This document shows, piece after piece, positions 6,950 through 8,047 of a stretch of 8,047 bases of DNA. The notes beneath the pieces are model-generated. The model saw nothing but the letters and a program-made list of their open reading frames with translations. It did no database searches and was not told the DNA's origin. Position 1 is the first letter of the stretch, and every line of letters starts with the position of its first letter. Both the position numbers and the translations under genes were made by a program. Origin of the DNA: an uncultured Collinsella sp. (GTDB taxonomy: Bacteria; Actinomycetota; Coriobacteriia; Coriobacteriales; Coriobacteriaceae); assembly GCA_938045085.1 (NCBI GenBank), contig CALINZ010000195.1:1-8047 (forward strand). The letters run 5' to 3'.

Positions 6950-6966
6950 GGATAATGGGTTTATCC
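6950..6966 (-). promoter_or_regulatory. Leader hairpin abutting the Shine-Dalgarno of the DMT transporter
   Basis: On the minus strand GGATAA, a five-base loop and TTATCC form a perfect 6-bp stem that ends exactly at the AAGGAGG site (6949-6943). Such a stem could tune ribosome access, but its A/T-rich middle makes it only moderately stable. The rest of the 6933-7203 spacer shows no riboswitch consensus that I recognise, no convincing gene and no clear promoter hexamers. Confidence 0.35.
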
Positions 6967-7203
6967 TGCGAGTTTTATGGGCATGAGGATACCGCCCCAC
7001 CATGAAGGTTTGATATGGCCGCGGCGAGACGGGGGTTATGTTCCGGGGAGCCATTTGGTGAAGGCTCGAATTGTCGATATGCTGTCGACTTCTCTTTGGT
7101 TTCCAAGATCTAAACGGCATGCTTCGAAGGGCGGCGGCGTTGTTGTTGCTTCGTCTTATCTAGTAAATGAGGTGGCGTGCAGCCCAAGCCCTTTGGCTGT
7201 CGA

Positions 7204-7902
7204 TTACAGGTCGCGTGCCCGATAGACCTTGGTGCTGACTGCGCAGCTGATTGCACATAGCGCGAGGGTAAGTGCGGCGATGCCTGCACACAGACAGCCC
7301 AGAACGGCGGAATCGGGATTCGCTCCGGCAATCGACATGAGCCAGTTGCTGATGGGGTTGGAGGAGCTCAGCGTGGCCATGGCAAGGCATCCGAGCATGG
7401 CAAACAGACCAACGGATAGGCGCAGCGCCTCCATGTGTCCAAAGCGAAAGAACAGCGGCTGCGCCAAAAACACCATCATGAGGGAGATGAGCATTGATGC
7501 TGCTGAGGCTATTGCAATCTCAAAGACAATCTGTCCCGTCAACGGGATACCCGCGCTGTTGAAGAGCGGGAAGGAGACGATGCTCAGAAGCGCGGCGGCG
7601 CACGCCGTGACAGCCGAGAAGACAATGATGCTCAGGTAGCGTGCGCAGATGATGTCTTTACGCGAGAGAGACAGCGTTGCGCGATAGCGCTCCCAACCGT
7701 TTTGATTGTCGAAGCCGGCCAGCGAGCTCATGACCATGATGGGTGACATGGCACTGACCGCGCAGGCGCCAGCGCTCATGCCGGAATCGCCGTCCGATGC
7801 GTTGGCAAGGGTCAGCACGACGAATATGAACAGGCCGACGCCCGCGATGCTCGGGACGAGCGTGCGAACGATAGCGAGCTCGGACATAAAGGCGCGTTTC
7901 AT
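7204..7902 (-). CDS. ABC-2 type transporter permease (ABC2_membrane_2-like)
   Basis: This 232-residue integral membrane protein has about six helices: roughly 14-33, 43-63, 88-111, 121-147, 158-178 and 197-222. The cytoplasmic stretch NGWERYRATLSLSRKDII (68-85) is the characteristic element after helix 2 of this permease family and likely forms the coupling region for the ATPase. The protein would work with the ATPase encoded just upstream, with which it overlaps by four bases (ATGA). GAAAGGGG lies seven bases before the ATG at 7902. Related pairs export peptides, lantibiotics or other toxic compounds, but nothing here names a substrate. No strong terminator follows the stop at 7204. Confidence 0.85.
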   Translation of the reverse strand: MKRAFMSELAIVRTLVPSIAGVGLFIFVVLTLANASDGDSGMSAGACAVSAMSPIMVMSSLAGFDNQNGWERYRATLSLSRKDIICARYLSIIVFSAVTACAAALLSIVSFPLFNSAGIPLTGQIVFEIAIASAASMLISLMMVFLAQPLFFRFGHMEALRLSVGLFAMLGCLAMATLSSSNPISNWLMSIAGANPDSAVLGCLCAGIAALTLALCAISCAVSTKVYRARDL

Positions 7903-8047
7903 TTCGAAGCCCCTTTCAGCATGAGGCGCAGATAGTCGTCAATGGTTGCCCGATCGCAGGGAATCTCGGGGAAGGCCTCGAGCGTTTCGCGACGGTTGGG
8001 CACGAGCACGTCCACGCTATAGGCGTGGTGGGCGGCACGGGCACCTT
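7899..8047 (-). CDS. ABC transporter ATP-binding protein, C-terminal 48 residues
   Basis: Only the 3' end is in the window; the gene enters from the right edge. The visible residues include the fragments SVDVLVPNRRETLEAFP and DRATIDDYLRLMLKG. The last matches the usual C-terminus of CcmA/EcsA-like ATPases paired with ABC2_membrane_2 permeases (ATIDDIMLFMVKG-like). Walker A, signature and Walker B motifs lie outside. Its TGA overlaps the permease ATG in the arrangement ATGA, indicating translational coupling. Identification rests on this tail and on the neighbour. Confidence 0.75.
   Translation of the reverse strand, partial: GARAAHHAYSVDVLVPNRRETLEAFPEIPCDRATIDDYLRLMLKGASK

Noticed and set aside
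7181..7198. Imperfect hairpin (AGCC/GGCT arms) just after the ABC permease stop as a terminator
   Set aside because: The stem is short with a mismatch and no T-run follows in the direction of transcription.
6977..7225. 82-codon plus-strand open frame in the spacer
   Set aside because: It has no ribosome binding site and no recognisable motif, and it runs into the end of the ABC permease on the other strand.

Overview
The window looks like ordinary chromosome of a moderately GC-rich gut actinobacterium. Gene style and content (tandem solute-binding hybrid kinases, EFR1-type flavodoxin/ferredoxin proteins, purine-rich Shine-Dalgarno sites, frequent GTG starts) would fit class Coriobacteriia, for example Collinsella. 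This taxonomic guess is inference only. There are seven protein genes in reading order plus one partial ABC ATPase. No RNA gene, CRISPR array, phage or transposase gene is visible.

Left part (1-2544, minus strand): most of a large membrane hybrid sensor histidine kinase. It has two periplasmic solute-binding domains, one membrane helix, a kinase core, and the start of a receiver domain that runs off the left edge. It diverges from the next gene across a 244-bp spacer (2545-2788). That spacer carries a three-copy palindromic, REP-like repeat, the clearest non-coding structure in the window.

Middle part (2789-6041, plus strand): a short two-helix potassium-channel-like protein, a LOG-family nucleotide-processing protein 36 bp behind it, a YfeO-like ClC-superfamily channel protein, and a flavodoxin/bis-[4Fe-4S] protein of the EFR1 type. 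The ClC-like gene ends in a hairpin followed by five T, so the EFR1 gene may be only partly co-transcribed with it. The EFR1 gene converges on the next gene with 15 bp between the stop codons, and a small palindrome spans both stops.

Right part (6057-8047, minus strand): a ten-helix DMT/EamA transporter whose two halves are unusually similar and align without gaps, a gene-free spacer (6933-7203), an ABC-2 type permease, and the 3' end of its ATPase, which overlaps the permease start by 4 bp.

The genes do not form one obvious pathway. Most concern sensing at, or movement of ions and solutes across, the membrane. I see no convincing new multi-gene system. The items most worth checking are the REP-like palindrome, the self-duplicated DMT transporter, and the ClC-like protein without the canonical gating glutamate.
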